64,000 nt of DNA from Tetragenococcus halophilus subsp. halophilus DSM 20339 (GCF_003841405.1 NZ_PXYA01000003.1:496001-560000), one strand, 5' to 3'; shown: positions 40,152 through 50,151, numbered from the stretch's first letter. Notes: generated from the sequence alone by a model not told the origin. Numbers and translations are program-made.

Positions 40152-41222
40152 TTATGGCTTTTCAGGAACTTCAACATCACCATTTGTAACATCATCTCTA
40201 GCTTCTTCAACAGCTTCTGTTGCTTCATCTGATAAATAACCATCACTTAAGCCAACACCATCTTCATCTAGACCATATTCTAAATGTTCGCCACCCGGAA
40301 AGTCATCGTCTGCAGATCTTTGTGCCAAGTCTTGAACAACAGTTCCTACGCCTTTTAATGTAGAAGTTAGGGTGAAATTATCTTCTTCTCCATCATTGTC
40401 ATAATTTCCTTCATCTTCTTGGTCACGGTCAACACCGATAACCCAAACTTTATCGTCACCAGACTCGTTTCTTGATTTCGCTTCTTGGAATACGCCATTT
40501 CCTGTAGCACCCGAAGCATGATAAATAATATCTGCATCTTGCGAGTACATACCTTGAGCAATCGAGCGTCCTTTATCAGGCGCAGAGAAATCACCGGCAT
40601 ATTGGTTCAACACTTCGATATCTTTATCTAATTTTTCAGCGCCATCTTCTACACCTTTTGTAAAACCAGCATCAAAACGATCAATAACTTCACCTTCAAC
40701 ACCACCTACAAATCCAACTTTATCTGTTTCTGTGGTATATGCAGCTGCAATCCCTGCTAAATAAGCAGCTTCATGGTCTTTAAAGGTTGCCGAAACTACA
40801 TTATCCCCTTCGACAATATCATCAACAATAACAAAATTGGTATCCGGATTATTCTGTGATTGCTCTTCGATCGCTGGTTGCAATTTGTAGCCAATACCAA
40901 AAATTGTCTGGAATCCAGCATTCAGTGCTTGGTCAATATTAGGGATATAATCTGATTCATTGCCTGATTGGAAATATTGGTATCCGTCGTTTCCACGTTC
41001 TACATTATTTTCTTCTCCCCAATCTTGCAATCCTTCCCAAGCAGATTGGTTAAACGAGCGGTCATCAACACCACCTGTATCAGTAATTAAAGCTGCCGGA
41101 GCATTTGATCCCTCTCCATTACCGCCGCCATCGCCGGAACCTCCACCATTACCACACGCACCTAATAGTAAGGCACTAGCCATCGCTATAGTACCGATCC
41201 CAAATAATTTCGCTTTTTTCAT
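40152..41222 (-). CDS. bmpA: BMP-family nucleoside-binding lipoprotein
   Basis: 356 residues. Signal peptide with lipobox LLGAC at residues 19-23, then a glycine-rich linker and a PnrA/BMP fold (NQSAWEGLQDW, KVGFVGGVEG, DIIYHASGATGNGVFQEA). Captures nucleosides outside the membrane for NupABC. The mature protein is strikingly rich in Asp and Glu, consistent with a salt-adapted surface. Confidence 0.93.
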   Translation of the reverse strand: MKKAKLFGIGTIAMASALLLGACGNGGGSGDGGGNGEGSNAPAALITDTGGVDDRSFNQSAWEGLQDWGEENNVERGNDGYQYFQSGNESDYIPNIDQALNAGFQTIFGIGYKLQPAIEEQSQNNPDTNFVIVDDIVEGDNVVSATFKDHEAAYLAGIAAAYTTETDKVGFVGGVEGEVIDRFDAGFTKGVEDGAEKLDKDIEVLNQYAGDFSAPDKGRSIAQGMYSQDADIIYHASGATGNGVFQEAKSRNESGDDKVWVIGVDRDQEDEGNYDNDGEEDNFTLTSTLKGVGTVVQDLAQRSADDDFPGGEHLEYGLDEDGVGLSDGYLSDEATEAVEEARDDVTNGDVEVPEKP

Positions 41223-41285
41223 TTTATTATAAATCCTCCTAAAAAATATTTTTAATTTAAACAGCTTTTAACTGTTTCAAATCCA

Positions 41286-41684
41286 TCATAAATCTTGCCC
41301 AATAAATGAATAGGGAAGTAGTTGTTCCACCGTCATTTCTTTTTTTGCACCATGCTCACCTATAAGCGTTACCGGCATATCCTGTTCAAAAAATTCAACC
41401 ATTACTTGGCGACAAGCACCACAAGGAGAAATCGGTTGTAACGTATTACCAGCTATAACTAAATGCTCAAAATCTCGCTCCCCTTCAGAAACTGCCTTAA
41501 ATATGGCTGTCCGTTCTGCACAATTACTTAAACCATATGAAGCATTTTCAATATTAATACCTTGGTATATGTTCTCCTGCTTAGTCACCAAACAAGCGCC
41601 TACTGGAAAATGTGAATAAGGAACATAAGCTTTTTTCAATGCTTTTTGTGCTACTGCTATCCATTCTTCTTTTGCCTTTGCCAT
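41286..41684 (-). CDS. cdd: Cytidine deaminase
   Basis: 132 residues. Zinc and catalytic motifs CAERTAIFKA and PCGACRQVM; YSHFPVGACL is the usual substrate-side segment. Converts (deoxy)cytidine to (deoxy)uridine, which Pdp can then cleave. Overlaps deoC by 28 bp. Confidence 0.95.
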   Translation of the reverse strand: MAKAKEEWIAVAQKALKKAYVPYSHFPVGACLVTKQENIYQGINIENASYGLSNCAERTAIFKAVSEGERDFEHLVIAGNTLQPISPCGACRQVMVEFFEQDMPVTLIGEHGAKKEMTVEQLLPYSFIGQDL

Positions 41685-42358
41685 CTTCCACCTCCTAATT
41701 TCTTCATTTTATTGTTTTTAGTCATCATGGATACACTAGCACTTATTTCTAACCTGCTAGCACCCGCTTCAAGCATGGCTAATGCTTCATCTTCATCATA
41801 AATACCGCCAGAAACTTTGACGCCCATTTCAGGAGTAACAATTTCTTTTAGCAATTTTACCTCTGCTACTGTAGTATTTACTTTTAACAGTCCAGTAGAA
41901 GCTTTTATAAAATCAGCCCCAGCTGCTCGTGCAAGTTCGCAAGCTTTCAATAATTCTTCTTTGGTTAATAAGTTCATTTCAATAATAACTTTTACTAACG
42001 CTTGATCCTTAGCTACATCAACAACTGCTTGAATATCTGCTTGGACTTTTTCTTCCATACCAGATTTTAGCGCTCCGATATTCATCACCATATCAATTTC
42101 ATCTGCACCATTTTCGATAGCATTTTTTGTCTCAAATGCCTTAGCTTCTGAAGTATTTGTTCCAAAAGGAAATCCAATCACTGTACATACGACTGTTGGG
42201 TCACGTTTTAATTCCTTGGCTGCTAGAAAAACCCAGCTGGGACTGATACAAATAGCATAAAAACGTTGCTTTTTTGCTTCTTCAATCACCTCTAGCACTT
42301 CTTTTCGGGTGGCTTCTGCTTTTAAAAGCGTATAGTCGATTATACGATTTAACTCCAT
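41657..42358 (-). CDS. deoC: Deoxyribose-phosphate aldolase
   Basis: 233 residues, TIM barrel. Schiff-base lysine expected in DFIKASTGL, proton-relay lysine in VKVSGGI. Splits 2-deoxyribose-5-phosphate to glyceraldehyde-3-phosphate and acetaldehyde; the acetaldehyde could feed an alcohol dehydrogenase. The C-terminal tail GGGRWQRQKKNG is basic and comes from the region that overlaps cdd. Confidence 0.95.
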   Translation of the reverse strand: MELNRIIDYTLLKAEATRKEVLEVIEEAKKQRFYAICISPSWVFLAAKELKRDPTVVCTVIGFPFGTNTSEAKAFETKNAIENGADEIDMVMNIGALKSGMEEKVQADIQAVVDVAKDQALVKVIIEMNLLTKEELLKACELARAAGADFIKASTGLLKVNTTVAEVKLLKEIVTPEMGVKVSGGIYDEDEALAMLEAGASRLEISASVSMMTKNNKMKKLGGGRWQRQKKNG

Positions 42359-42369
42359 TTTTCTAACCC

Positions 42370-43671
42370 CTACTCTGTAATGATTTCATGGACTAATATT
42401 GGTTTATCAGCAGCTTCTCCGATCTGAATATTTTGATATAATTTCTCTTTGATTGGTTCAATTTGTTCAGTATTGCTATAAATTGTCACTAAGGATTCTC
42501 CTTTTTCTACTTGTTCGCCAACTTTTTTATGTAACTTTAATCCTACACCATAATCGATCGTTTCTTCTTTGGTTTGACGACCTGCGCCTAACATCATGGC
42601 AGCAATACCAATTTCATTGGCTACAAGTTGTGTAACAACACCCGCTTTTTTAGCAGGTAACTCGATTTTAAAAGGCGCTGTTAATAATTTCTCAGGTTGG
42701 CTACATATAGATTCGTCACCGCCTTGATTTTTGATCATATTTTTAAAAGTTTCAAACGCTGCTCCGGAAGAAACAGCTTCTTCTAACAGGCTTCGAGCTT
42801 CTTCTAAAGTTTCTGCTTTTTCACCTAAGACTAACATTTGGCTACCAAGCACATAACACATCTCTAATAAATCATTAGGGCCTTCTCCTTGCAGGGTTTC
42901 GATGGCTTCTACAACCTCTAAACCATTTCCGATCGCCTTTCCTAAAGGTTGACTCATATCAGAAATGACCGCCATCGTTTTCCGCTTAGCAAGTTCGCCG
43001 ATACGAACCATTGTATGAGACAATCGTCTTGCATCTTCAAGGTTTTTCATAAATGCACCCTCACCTGTTGTAACGTCCAAAACGATCGCATCTGCACCTG
43101 CAGCGATTTTCTTACTCATAATCGAACTTGCAATTAAAGGAATTGAATCAACTGTCGCCGTCACATCACGTAAGGAATATAGTTTTTTATCTGCTGGAGC
43201 TAAGTCACCACTTTGGCCGATCACTGCTACCTTGTTTTTATTTACTTCGTCAATAAACGCACGGTCAGAAAGTTCGATTTTAAACCCTGGTATAGATTCC
43301 AATTTATCCAACGTTCCTCCAGTATAGCCCAAACCACGACCAGACATTTTAGCAACTGGCACACCTACGCTTGCCACTAGAGGAGCTAAAACTAAAGTCG
43401 TTGTGTCTCCAACGCCTCCAGTTGAATGTTTATCAACTTTAATCCCCTCAATCGAAGATAAATCGATCTTTTCTCCTGAATCAGCCATTGCTAAAGTTAA
43501 AGCTGTAATTTCTTCATCAGTCATATCCTCATAAAAGACAGTCATAAGAAAAGCACTCATCTGATAGTCAGGAATCTTATCTTTTGTGTATTCTTGAATT
43601 ATAAATTCAATTTCCTCTTTGGTTAAAGCGTACCCATCCCGCTTTTTTTCAATTAAATCAACCATGCGCAT
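42370..43671 (-). CDS. pdp: Pyrimidine-nucleoside phosphorylase
   Basis: 433 residues. KHSTGGVGD phosphate loop, [17 protein letters not shown] signature, and a C-terminal domain with [14 protein letters not shown]. Cleaves uridine, deoxyuridine and thymidine. First gene of the nucleoside operon. The start [10 protein letters not shown] matches relatives although the ribosome site (AGGAAGCGGGG) is mediocre. Confidence 0.95.
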   Translation of the reverse strand: MRMVDLIEKKRDGYALTKEEIEFIIQEYTKDKIPDYQMSAFLMTVFYEDMTDEEITALTLAMADSGEKIDLSSIEGIKVDKHSTGGVGDTTTLVLAPLVASVGVPVAKMSGRGLGYTGGTLDKLESIPGFKIELSDRAFIDEVNKNKVAVIGQSGDLAPADKKLYSLRDVTATVDSIPLIASSIMSKKIAAGADAIVLDVTTGEGAFMKNLEDARRLSHTMVRIGELAKRKTMAVISDMSQPLGKAIGNGLEVVEAIETLQGEGPNDLLEMCYVLGSQMLVLGEKAETLEEARSLLEEAVSSGAAFETFKNMIKNQGGDESICSQPEKLLTAPFKIELPAKKAGVVTQLVANEIGIAAMMLGAGRQTKEETIDYGVGLKLHKKVGEQVEKGESLVTIYSNTEQIEPIKEKLYQNIQIGEAADKPILVHEIITE

Positions 43672-43738
43672 TCAGACAAACCCCGCTTCCTGATTTTTAA
43701 TTTATTATACAATACTTTAAAGGGAGGTAAAACATTTA

Positions 43739-43754
43739 AGTAAAACGGTTTACT
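43739..43754. promoter_or_regulatory. LacI-type operator in the pdp leader
   Basis: AGTAAAACGGTTTACT is a 16-bp near-perfect palindrome with the central CG typical of LacI/GalR-family sites. It lies just after the predicted pdp transcription start, so binding would block the operon. Confidence 0.65.
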
Positions 43755-43769
43755 AAACATACTCATAAA

Positions 43770-43783
43770 TGAAAGCCCTTTCT
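43770..43783. promoter_or_regulatory. cre-like palindrome at the pdp transcription start
   Basis: TGAAAGCCCTTTCT resembles the CcpA cre consensus TGAAAGCGCTTTCA but has CC in the centre. A further half-site, TGAAAGCG, lies in the promoter spacer on the minus strand (43808-43801). Confidence 0.5.
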
Positions 43784-43789
43784 GAATTT

Positions 43790-43818
43790 AGAATACAAGA
43801 CGCTTTCATAATTGTCAA
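43790..43818 (-). promoter_or_regulatory. Promoter of the nucleoside operon
   Basis: On the minus strand TTGACA (43818-43813), a 17-base spacer and TATTCT (43795-43790). Predicted start near 43783, about 110 bases before pdp. Confidence 0.78.
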
Positions 43819-43848
43819 TCCTAAGTTGTAACAATTCAAAAAATTAAA

Positions 43849-44865
43849 TCATTCAGATGCTAAATTTTTTACACTCTCACGAAAAATTAATTTTGTTTCA
43901 AAAATTTTGTTCGGAATTCGCTGTTCCGGAAATTCAATAGCATCTACAATAAATTTAGCTGCAGTAAAACCAATATCAAACACTGGCTGTTTTATAGTAG
44001 TTAATGGCGGATTCATAAATTTAGAAAAGCTCAGCCCATCAAAGCCAATTACCGAAATATCATCAGGTATTTTATAGTTTTGTTCGTAAATAGCGCGGTA
44101 GCAACCCATAGCCATAGCATCATTACTACAAAAAATCGCCGTGAGATGCTTTTGTTTTAGTAATTGTTGAGCAGCATAATATCCACCTTCGACCGTTAAA
44201 TCAGCCGTTACTACATTTTCATGTTTAAACAAAATACCGGCATCTTTTAAAGCTTGGTAATAACCGTTATATCGTTCTTCTAATTGATAGTAATCGGTAT
44301 TTTCTTTAATTAAACCAATATTATAGTGCCCGCTTTTTACTAGATATGAAACAGCTTGATAAGCTCCTTCATATTCCTTAACCATCAAACGCCCATTATC
44401 GCGTTGATTAATACCACGGTCAATCAAACCCAGAGGCATAGTCTGTGAAAATTCACTATCAACACTATATTCTTCCGGCAAAATATTAGGGGTAGCTAAA
44501 ATAACACCTTCAACTGAACGATCTGCTAACTGTTGTAATAATTGAATCTCTTTTTCTAATTCATGATGAGAGTTACAAAGGACTAACATGTAACCTAGAG
44601 GATTGGTATAACGTTCAGCGCCTTCAACAATTTTAGAAAAGAAAGAATCTGTTACATCCGGAACAATCATGCCGATGGTTTTTGAATGACGAGTAATCAA
44701 ATTAGAAGCAAAAAAATCTGGTTTATATTGATATTTTTCAACGATATCATTGACTCGTTGCCGTGTTTCTGCGCTAAAGCGTCTTCCTTTATGATTCAAA
44801 ATCTGAGAAACGGTTGTCACTGAAACGCCTGCCATTTCGGCAATCTGTCGGATAGTCAGCTTCAT
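43849..44865 (-). CDS. LacI-family transcriptional regulator
   Basis: 338 residues. N-terminal helix-turn-helix (RQIAEMAGVSVTTVSQILN) with hinge, then a periplasmic-binding-protein-like sensor (TIGMIVPDVTDSFFSKIV, AIFCSNDAMAMGCYRA, DISVIGFDG). Resembles ribose or nucleoside regulators. It is translationally coupled to the upstream methyltransferase gene (ATGA overlap). No terminator is seen before pdp, and the operator-like palindrome near pdp makes this operon its likely target. Confidence 0.85.
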   Translation of the reverse strand: MKLTIRQIAEMAGVSVTTVSQILNHKGRRFSAETRQRVNDIVEKYQYKPDFFASNLITRHSKTIGMIVPDVTDSFFSKIVEGAERYTNPLGYMLVLCNSHHELEKEIQLLQQLADRSVEGVILATPNILPEEYSVDSEFSQTMPLGLIDRGINQRDNGRLMVKEYEGAYQAVSYLVKSGHYNIGLIKENTDYYQLEERYNGYYQALKDAGILFKHENVVTADLTVEGGYYAAQQLLKQKHLTAIFCSNDAMAMGCYRAIYEQNYKIPDDISVIGFDGLSFSKFMNPPLTTIKQPVFDIGFTAAKFIVDAIEFPEQRIPNKIFETKLIFRESVKNLASE

Positions 44866-45473
44866 TTCTTTTCCTCCTTGTAACTTTGAATAATATAGTA
44901 TCCCTTATCTTTTTTTATGATTGAGGCATTGCCAAATACATCCTGCATTTTCTTTTGCGCACTGGGTGCACCTTGTTTTTTCTGTATAACAATCGTTAAT
45001 GTTCCTGCTTCTTGTAAGTAGTGATAACTATCTGCAATAATCTGATGTACTACTTTTTTCCCAGCACGAATGGGCGGGTTACTTAAAATAGCCGCATAAT
45101 TTTTTTCATAAACAGCGCTATAAATATCAGAAGAATGAATATCTACATTGTCAATTTGGTTTTGTCTAGCATTTTGCTTAGCAAGTTGAATCGCTCGTTC
45201 ATTCACATCTGTCATTTCAATTTGTCGATCACTCGCATGGGCGATTGCCAATCCTATTGGACCATAACCGCAACCAATTTCCAAAATCTTTCCCTCAGGT
45301 AAGTCTTGCCATGAAAAAGTTTGAATAAGCACTCTTGAGCCATAGTCGACTGTACCCTTAGAAAATACGCCGCTATCCGTGATAAAATGGAAATTTTTGT
45401 CTAGTAATTCAAAAGACCAAGTTGAAATATTGTGAGGAGTATCTGAATTTGCTTGATAATAGTGATTAGTCAT
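44862..45473 (-). CDS. Class I SAM methyltransferase, RsmC/YbxB-like
   Basis: 203 residues. SAM-binding ILEIGCGYGPIGLAIA and the catalytic motif SNPPIRAGKK, an NPPI signature typical of 16S rRNA guanine-N2 methyltransferases of the RsmC type, here in the single-domain form common in Gram-positives. Start set at MTNHYYQANS behind AAAGGAAG. Confidence 0.88.
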   Translation of the reverse strand: MTNHYYQANSDTPHNISTWSFELLDKNFHFITDSGVFSKGTVDYGSRVLIQTFSWQDLPEGKILEIGCGYGPIGLAIAHASDRQIEMTDVNERAIQLAKQNARQNQIDNVDIHSSDIYSAVYEKNYAAILSNPPIRAGKKVVHQIIADSYHYLQEAGTLTIVIQKKQGAPSAQKKMQDVFGNASIIKKDKGYYIIQSYKEEKK

Positions 45474-45659
45474 ATTTTTCTTCCTTTTTTGTATTGTTAC
45501 TTTTATCATACCGATTTTTTGCTTAAAGTAAATGAAAGTTCTGCTTTTTTTCTACTGTAACTAGGAGCTATTTTATTTTTGTGTTAAAATATTTATGTTG
45601 ATTTTAGAATTACAGCGATCCAAAAAATAATCTGTTTATTTGTTATGTGAGGAGGAACC

Positions 45660-46583
45660 ATGGAAGAATATATGAATTTCTATCAAATTCCTCGTAGCGA
45701 ATGGCAAGGTTTTTATACACCTAAACATCTGCCATTAACGCAAGAAGAATTAGATAATATTAAAAGTTTGAACGACCGGATTTCAATGCAAGATGTAGAA
45801 GATGTTTTCATTCCGATGTGTCACATGATTCATTTACATATGAAAGAATACGAATCATTAACTTTAAGCAAAGGGCTTTTCTTACATCGTTATATAAAAG
45901 TCCCCCCATTTATTATAGGTATTGCTGGTAGTGTAGCCGTAGGAAAAAGTACGACAGCACGTCTATTACAAACCTTACTATCACGATTGTTTCCTAAACA
46001 AGATGTGCAACTAATTACTACCGATGGCTTTTTGCATCCAAACCGCGTGTTAGAAGAACGTGGTATTATGGATCGCAAAGGTTTTCCTGAAAGCTATGAT
46101 ATGGAAAGACTCATTGAATTTTTAAACAGTGTAAAATCTCGTGAAAAAGATTTGAAAATTCCGCTTTATTCTCATAAAAGCTATGATATCATCGAAGGGG
46201 AATATGAAACAATCTCGCAACCGGATATTTTGATTGTTGAAGGAATTAATGTATTTCAATTGCCCGCAAATCAACAAATCTACGTTAGTGATTTTTTCGA
46301 TTTTTCCATTTATGTCGATGCAGATCCTGCTTTAGTGGAACGTTGGTACTTAGAACGTTTCGAGTCCTTGTTGGACACTGCTTTTCAAGATCCTTCAAAT
46401 TACTATTATGAATACGCTATGGGTGATCGTAAAGAAGCGATTGACATGGCAAAATCCGTATGGAAAAATGTTAATTTGAAAAACTTAAAAGAATTTATCT
46501 TGCCCACACGATCGCGAGCAGATATAATTCTTCATAAAACTGATTACCATAAAATCGATAAAATATTGCTACGCAAATTTTAA
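45660..46583 (+). CDS. coaA: Pantothenate kinase, type I
   Basis: 307 residues. P-loop GIAGSVAVGKSTTARLL, and the feedback and substrate region TTDGFLHPNRVLEERG. First committed step of CoA synthesis. Strong GAGGAGG six bases before the ATG. A TAAAAT with extended TG at 45582-45590 is the probable promoter; guaA follows 40 bases later and may be co-transcribed. Confidence 0.95.
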   Translation: MEEYMNFYQIPRSEWQGFYTPKHLPLTQEELDNIKSLNDRISMQDVEDVFIPMCHMIHLHMKEYESLTLSKGLFLHRYIKVPPFIIGIAGSVAVGKSTTARLLQTLLSRLFPKQDVQLITTDGFLHPNRVLEERGIMDRKGFPESYDMERLIEFLNSVKSREKDLKIPLYSHKSYDIIEGEYETISQPDILIVEGINVFQLPANQQIYVSDFFDFSIYVDADPALVERWYLERFESLLDTAFQDPSNYYYEYAMGDRKEAIDMAKSVWKNVNLKNLKEFILPTRSRADIILHKTDYHKIDKILLRKF

Positions 46584-46623
46584 ATATTTTGCTTAAAACT
46601 AATTAGAATAGAGGGAAATTATC

Positions 46624-48189
46624 GTGAATAACGTTGAACATTTGGCAGATGTAGAAAAAATTATTGTATTGGACTACGGTAGCCAATATAACCAACTCAT
46701 TACCCGACGCATCCGCGATTGTGGCGTTTTTTCTGAGTTGTTAAGTCATAAAACGACAGCTGCGGAAATTAAACAAATGAATGTAAAAGGAATCATCTTA
46801 TCTGGCGGTCCAAACAGTGTCTATGACACCGACTCCTTTGGTATTGATGAAGAAATTTTTGAACTAGGTATCCCAATCCTAGGTATCTGCTACGGCATGC
46901 AGTTAGTAACACATCGTCTCGGCGGTACTGTTGAAAGAGCTCAAAACCGTGAATATGGTAAAGCCGGCATCGAAATCACTGCAGAAAAAGCTAAATTGTT
47001 TAGTTCTACACCTGATAATCAAACCGTTTGGATGAGTCATGGGGATCTAGTCAAAGATCTTCCGACTGACTTTGAAGTAGTAGCGACAAGTAAAGATTGT
47101 CCGATTGCTTCCATTCAAAATGCAGAACGTAAAATTTATGGTGTACAATTTCACCCGGAAGTCCGTCATACCGAATACGGTAATGACTTATTAAAGGAAT
47201 TTGCTTTAGATATTTGCCAATGTAAAGGCGATTGGACGATGGAAAACTTCATCGATATGCAAACTGCTCTTATTCGCGAAAAAGTAGGCGATAAAAAAGT
47301 TTTACTTGCCCTATCAGGTGGCGTAGATTCTAGTGTTGTTGGTGTGCTTTTACATAAAGCCATTGGTGATCAGTTAACTTGTATCTTTGTTGACCATGGC
47401 TTATTGCGTAAAAATGAAGCGGAACAAGTGATGAACAGCTTAGGTGGCAAATTCGGTCTAAACATTATCAAAGTTGATGCCCAAAAACGCTTTTTAGACA
47501 AACTGGCTGGTGTAACGGATCCAGAACAAAAGCGTAAAATCATAGGAAATGAATTTATCTATTTATTTAACGATGAAGCCATCAAATTAGCTGGTGAAGA
47601 AGGTATTGGTTTCTTAGCGCAAGGTACTCTTTATACCGACGTGATCGAATCAGGTACTGAAACAGCGCAAACGATAAAATCTCACCATAACGTGGGTGGG
47701 CTACCAGAAGAAATGAGCTTCCAATTAATTGAACCATTGAATACGTTGTTTAAAGATGAAGTCCGCGCATTAGGTACTGAACTAGGAATGCCGGATGCTA
47801 TCGTTTGGCGTCAACCATTCCCAGGCCCTGGTTTAGGTATCCGTGTGTTAGGTGAACTATCCGAAGAAAAACTAGAAATCGTCCGTGAATCCGATGCGAT
47901 CTTACGTGAAGAAATCGCAAATGCTGGCTTAGACCGCGATATCTGGCAATACTTCACCGTACTACCCGGCATCCGTTCTGTCGGTGTTATGGGCGACGAA
48001 CGAACTTATGATTACACAGTCGGCATCCGCGCCATTACTTCCATTGATGGTATGACCGCTGACTTTGCACGCATCCCGTGGGATGTATTGCAACACATCT
48101 CCGTACGGATTGTAAACGAAGTCGAACATGTAAATCGCATCGTGTATGATGTGACGAGTAAACCACCGGCTACGGTGGAATGGGAGTAG
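46624..48189 (+). CDS. guaA: GMP synthase (glutamine-hydrolysing)
   Basis: 521 residues from a GTG start. Glutaminase domain with the nucleophile in GICYGMQL and [16 protein letters not shown]-pyrophosphatase P-loop [11 protein letters not shown]-terminal dimer domain ending [10 protein letters not shown]. Makes GMP from XMP. Terminator follows at once. Confidence 0.97.
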   Translation: MNNVEHLADVEKIIVLDYGSQYNQLITRRIRDCGVFSELLSHKTTAAEIKQMNVKGIILSGGPNSVYDTDSFGIDEEIFELGIPILGICYGMQLVTHRLGGTVERAQNREYGKAGIEITAEKAKLFSSTPDNQTVWMSHGDLVKDLPTDFEVVATSKDCPIASIQNAERKIYGVQFHPEVRHTEYGNDLLKEFALDICQCKGDWTMENFIDMQTALIREKVGDKKVLLALSGGVDSSVVGVLLHKAIGDQLTCIFVDHGLLRKNEAEQVMNSLGGKFGLNIIKVDAQKRFLDKLAGVTDPEQKRKIIGNEFIYLFNDEAIKLAGEEGIGFLAQGTLYTDVIESGTETAQTIKSHHNVGGLPEEMSFQLIEPLNTLFKDEVRALGTELGMPDAIVWRQPFPGPGLGIRVLGELSEEKLEIVRESDAILREEIANAGLDRDIWQYFTVLPGIRSVGVMGDERTYDYTVGIRAITSIDGMTADFARIPWDVLQHISVRIVNEVEHVNRIVYDVTSKPPATVEWE

Positions 48190-48192
48190 TAA

Positions 48193-48241
48193 GAAAATTC
48201 CTTCAAAGAGCTTTTTTCAAGGCTTTTGGAGGAATTTTTTT
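48193..48241 (+). terminator. Terminator of guaA
   Basis: AAAATTCCTTCAAAGAGC pairs with GCTTTTGGAGGAATTTTTTT with minor mismatches, ending in a T run. Confidence 0.85.
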
Positions 48242-48337
48242 CAAATGATCACAATAACTAAAACACATCATTTTACACAAAGGGATCAATATGTCCTCTT
48301 TTCAAAAAAGCTATCTTTCGTGTATCGTTCAAACAAG

Positions 48338-48754
48338 TCAAAGCATTTCAAGTTGGTTCATAAAGTCCATTACATCAGAGGAAACCCAATAGTCTTTTAT
48401 TTTTCCATCTTTTATAAAGAATATATCTGTCCCTTCAAAAGAAATGCTTGTGCCCTTCTTTGCTCTTGCACCTTGCATTTCCCCGTTGTATCTTCCTTTA
48501 AAATTCCATCTTGCCGAAACATAATTATTTTCTTCAATAGGTGTAACAACTAATGTCATACTTATATCGTTAAAATACGCTGCACTAGATTGTATAACGT
48601 TTTTTACAGCTTCTATACCCTTTAACTCATCTGATTTCTTATTATCGGTTCTAGCTTGGTGAACAACACACTCCTTATCAACTATACCATCAAGTATATT
48701 TATGTCCTCATTCCAAGCTCTAACCCAAGCACTATATATTTCCTTACCATTCAT
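48338..48754 (-). CDS. SnoaL-like (NTF2-fold) protein
   Basis: 138 residues. Small alpha+beta protein with the NTF2/SnoaL layout: N-terminal helices (SAWVRAWNEDINILDGIV), a middle EGTDIFFIKDGKIKDYWV strand pair. Members act as small polyketide cyclases, hydrolases or binding proteins; no catalytic role can be assigned. Start set at MNGKEIYSAW behind AGGGGGA. An extended -10 (TGCTACAAT) lies about 35 bases upstream. Confidence 0.75.
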   Translation of the reverse strand: MNGKEIYSAWVRAWNEDINILDGIVDKECVVHQARTDNKKSDELKGIEAVKNVIQSSAAYFNDISMTLVVTPIEENNYVSARWNFKGRYNGEMQGARAKKGTSISFEGTDIFFIKDGKIKDYWVSSDVMDFMNQLEML

Positions 48755-48918
48755 TTTGGAATCCCCCTTATTATTAAAATTATTGTAGCACAGTGAAAAC
48801 ATATACTTATTTTATCATACTATTAAAATATAAAAACGCTTAATTAATTCAAAGAATAGCTGTTTTTAAAGCTTATATAATATAAATATAATGATCTTTT
48901 GAAAGTAGTTGATATAAA

Positions 48919-49098
48919 ATGGTTACTAAGTTGTCACCTAGTTACAATAAAATAAATACCATAGCAGCAAGTCAACGTCATAGCATGGTATTTAAATCAG
49001 GTGGGACCATTGTTGCTATCGGTTGGAATAAACAAAACCAGTGTAACGTAAACGGTTGGTATGATATTGTAGCAATATCAATGGACAGTACAATATAA
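48919..49098 (+). pseudogene. RCC1-repeat protein fragment
   Basis: A 59-codon frame beginning MVTKLSPSYNKINTIAAS. The core RHSMVFKSGGTIVAIGWN and QCNVNGWYDIVAIS has the spacing of one and a half RCC1 propeller repeats (H-S/T-hydrophobic, DGT/GGT, A-x-G-x-N, Q-C-x-V-x-G-W-x-D-I-V-A-I). Complete RCC1 proteins have several hundred residues, so this is a remnant or a single-repeat relic. No clear ribosome site. Confidence 0.65.
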
Positions 49099-49289
49099 GT
49101 AACTGGGAAAACATCAAAGTCTACAGTCATAATTAAGGAATTCCATAATTACTTCGGTACTTATAGAAAAAATATTAGCTATATACAATTAGAAGAAGCA
49201 AAATTTAAACTGTCATTTATCATGGTGTTAGGTTAAATTCATAGACACATATTTGTAGAATCCAATAATATTCTATGAAAGGATGTCCA

Positions 49290-49460
49290 ATGATAGCTAA
49301 GAAATATAATCAAGAAACAAAAGAATTGAGCCTTCAATTAAATGAACAAGGACAAAGTGTTCCTTCTTTGGCACGTGAATATGGGATTTCAGGAGCAACG
49401 ATATTTAACTGGAAGAAAGAATATACCCCAGATAAAGAAACCGGAAAAATCATTTTTTGA
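49290..49460 (+). pseudogene. IS3-family OrfA remnant
   Basis: 56 residues with the transposase helix-turn-helix AKKYNQETKELSLQLNEQG and VPSLAREYGISGATIFNWK, preceded by a fair AAAGGATG site. The frame stops early; in the next frame EGSPKEMK continues the expected OrfA text before further stops (to about 49600). No OrfB and no inverted repeats were recognised. Confidence 0.75.
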
Positions 49461-49769
49461 GGGATCACCCAAAGAAATGAAATGATTGATAAGGCAGATT
49501 CGTTAACGGCAAAAAGTTTGAGAGCTTCAATGAAGTTTTAATCAAAAGTATATGAACAAAAAAAGTATTGAGGAAAGCGGTTAAAAAGTATTAAACCAGA
49601 TAGAAAGAAATGGAATAAAGAGCTTTCTGATCAATTCATTACATTATATGTAAACAGCGTCAGAAATGGTACTTGTATATTTTAAAGGTGTTCATGGTTA
49701 TTTATAGAATAACGGAGGTTAAAAGTAACGACTACGCACAAACCCAACAAAGCGAAGCGTAGCCAATTT
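49461..49769. other. Degenerate stretch after the IS3 remnant
   Basis: Contains decayed coding text on the plus strand up to about 49600 and a short inverted repeat CTACGC/GCGTAG at 49731-49761. Nothing else recognised. Confidence 0.4.
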
Positions 49770-50056
49770 TTAGTCCATGCTTAGTAAAATAGATTCAATT
49801 GTATATGTGTTATTCGGGTAAATAGACTTTTTAATGACGGTACTCGCTGCTAATTTTTCCGTATTATTTTTAAATGAATAATAGTCTGACTGGTATGAAC
49901 AAGATAATTTAAATTCAAAGTTTATATCGGTTAAGTGGACATAGTTGTAACAAGTTAAGCAAATGCCAGAGAATACCAAAATTATCACCAGGACCGGAAA
50001 TTCTTTGTGTGTGATGAAGTATGAACAGTAGGCCTGCTTGTTTTGGCTCTTTTCAT
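49770..50056 (-). pseudogene. Small membrane-anchored protein, frameshifted
   Basis: An ATG at 50056 (behind AGAAGGA) opens MKRAKTSRPTVHTSS and runs into a stop after 23 codons. The next frame then carries PVLVIILVFSGICLTCY, a clear membrane segment, and a 50-residue polar tail to a stop at 49770. One frameshift near 50000 joins them into a protein of about 95 residues with one membrane helix. Family not recognised. Confidence 0.45.
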
Positions 50057-50058
50057 TT

Positions 50059-50151
50059 TTATTTATCCTTCTTTTTTCTTCTTTTTAATGTTGTTATACT
50101 AGCTATAGCTACACCAAGTACGGATACGAATATAATAATTATAGCTTCCAA
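50059..50151 (-). CDS. Putative 30-residue membrane peptide
   Basis: TTG start at 50151, six bases behind AAGGGGGGAT. The peptide begins MEAIIIIFVSVLGVAIAS and ends in a basic lysine-arginine cluster (KRRKKKDK). The single hydrophobic helix plus charged tail resembles type I toxin or holin-like peptides, but no family was recognised and no antisense RNA can be shown. It stops two bases before the next small gene starts. Confidence 0.4.
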   Translation of the reverse strand: MEAIIIIFVSVLGVAIASITTLKRRKKKDK

